Assembly: GCF_037975245.1 (NCBI RefSeq)
Contig: NC_092574.1
Location: 8,308,213 to 8,372,212 of the forward strand
Length of the DNA: 64,000 nucleotides
From: Apostichopus japonicus
Taxonomy: Eukaryota > Echinodermata > Holothuroidea > Aspidochirotida > Stichopodidae
Reading direction: 5' to 3'
Shown: positions 63,605 through 64,000 of the stretch, piece by piece
Position numbering within the stretch: the first letter of the stretch is position 1
Layout of the letters: each line of letters opens with the position of its first letter
Position numbers and translations under genes: made by a program
Notes under the pieces: generated by a model
Database searches by the model: none
The model's input: only the letters and a program-made list of their open reading frames with translations
Told to the model about the DNA's origin: nothing

Positions 63605-64000
63605 CACCAGGTAAGGTAAAGCTATACCCAACTTCAGATTAAGACCTCACCAGGTAAGTTAGGGATCTCTCCAACTTCAGATATAGACCTCACCATTTAA
63701 GGCTATACCCAACTACAGATAAAGACCTCACCAGGTAAGGCTATACTGAACTTCAGATGAAGACCTCACCAGGTATAAGGTAAGGCTATACCCAACTTCA
63801 GATTAAGACCTCACCAGCTAAGGCTATACCCAAATTCAGATAAAGACTTTACCAGGTAAGGTAAGGCTATACTGATCTTCAGATGAAGACCTCACCAGGT
63901 ATAAGGTAAGGCTATACCCAACTTCAGATAAAGACTTCACCAGGTAAGGTAAGGCTATACCCAACTTCAGATGAAGACCTCACCAGGTATAAGGTAAGGC
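63605..64000. repeat. Minisatellite of about 42-bp units, continuing past the window edge
   Basis: About ten units of the form CACCAGGTAAGGCTATACCCAACTTCAGATAAAGACCT, each 37-48 bp. Length varies through extra TATAAGG or TAAGG insertions after CAGG. Most units carry CAGGTAAG. The array is cut by the window end, so its full length is unknown. Confidence 0.95.

Overview
The window is nuclear DNA from an animal, most likely a marine invertebrate. It is AT-rich, gene-poor, full of microsatellites and mobile-element debris, and has no operons or closely packed open frames. The only host gene recognised is a single-coding-exon Sprouty homologue (33782-34573). Intact DIRS-type elements, hAT-type elements and over-represented TAGGCCTA palindromes would fit an echinoderm or another invertebrate deuterostome, but the species cannot be fixed from sequence alone.

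Layout. 1-23.5 kb is intergenic or intronic DNA with simple repeats: a 115-bp duplication near 3.8 kb, a degenerate GAGAGTGGG minisatellite at 4.3-5.1 kb, a (TAA)n tract of about 76 units at 8.2 kb, a homopurine tract at 13.5 kb and a (TA)n tract at 17.9 kb. A structurally complete DIRS1-like tyrosine-recombinase retrotransposon occupies 23530-30081. It has 120-bp inverted terminal repeats, a gag-like ORF1, a reverse transcriptase/RNase H ORF2, a tyrosine recombinase ORF3, and an internal complementary region at 29337-29434 that joins the complements of the element's two outer edges. Its GC-rich coding core stands out from the AT-rich surroundings.

The Sprouty gene follows on the + strand, with a clear 3' splice site at 33711-33712, an overlapping upstream ORF, the coding exon, and a candidate poly(A) signal at 35695. 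From 41.0 to 49.1 kb lies a macrosatellite of about 9.5 near-identical 760/761-bp monomers. Every monomer contains a roughly 140-bp inverted repeat, and the leftmost unit is a longer, diverged form, so the array looks like an amplified long-TIR (foldback-like) mobile element.

The last 15 kb holds several short minisatellites, a minus-strand hammerhead-ribozyme core of the kind found in Penelope-like elements (53630-53656), a 652-bp non-autonomous hAT-like element with an 8-bp target-site duplication (56568-57219), and, running off the right edge, a ~42-bp minisatellite whose units carry the splice-donor-like motif CAGGTAAG.

How the parts work together. Within the DIRS element, ORF1 is the presumed nucleocapsid protein, ORF2 makes cDNA, the ITRs and ICR allow a circular intermediate, and the recombinase integrates it. 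Sprouty would act as a feedback inhibitor of receptor tyrosine kinase/MAPK signalling. No functional link between the gene and the repeats is visible.
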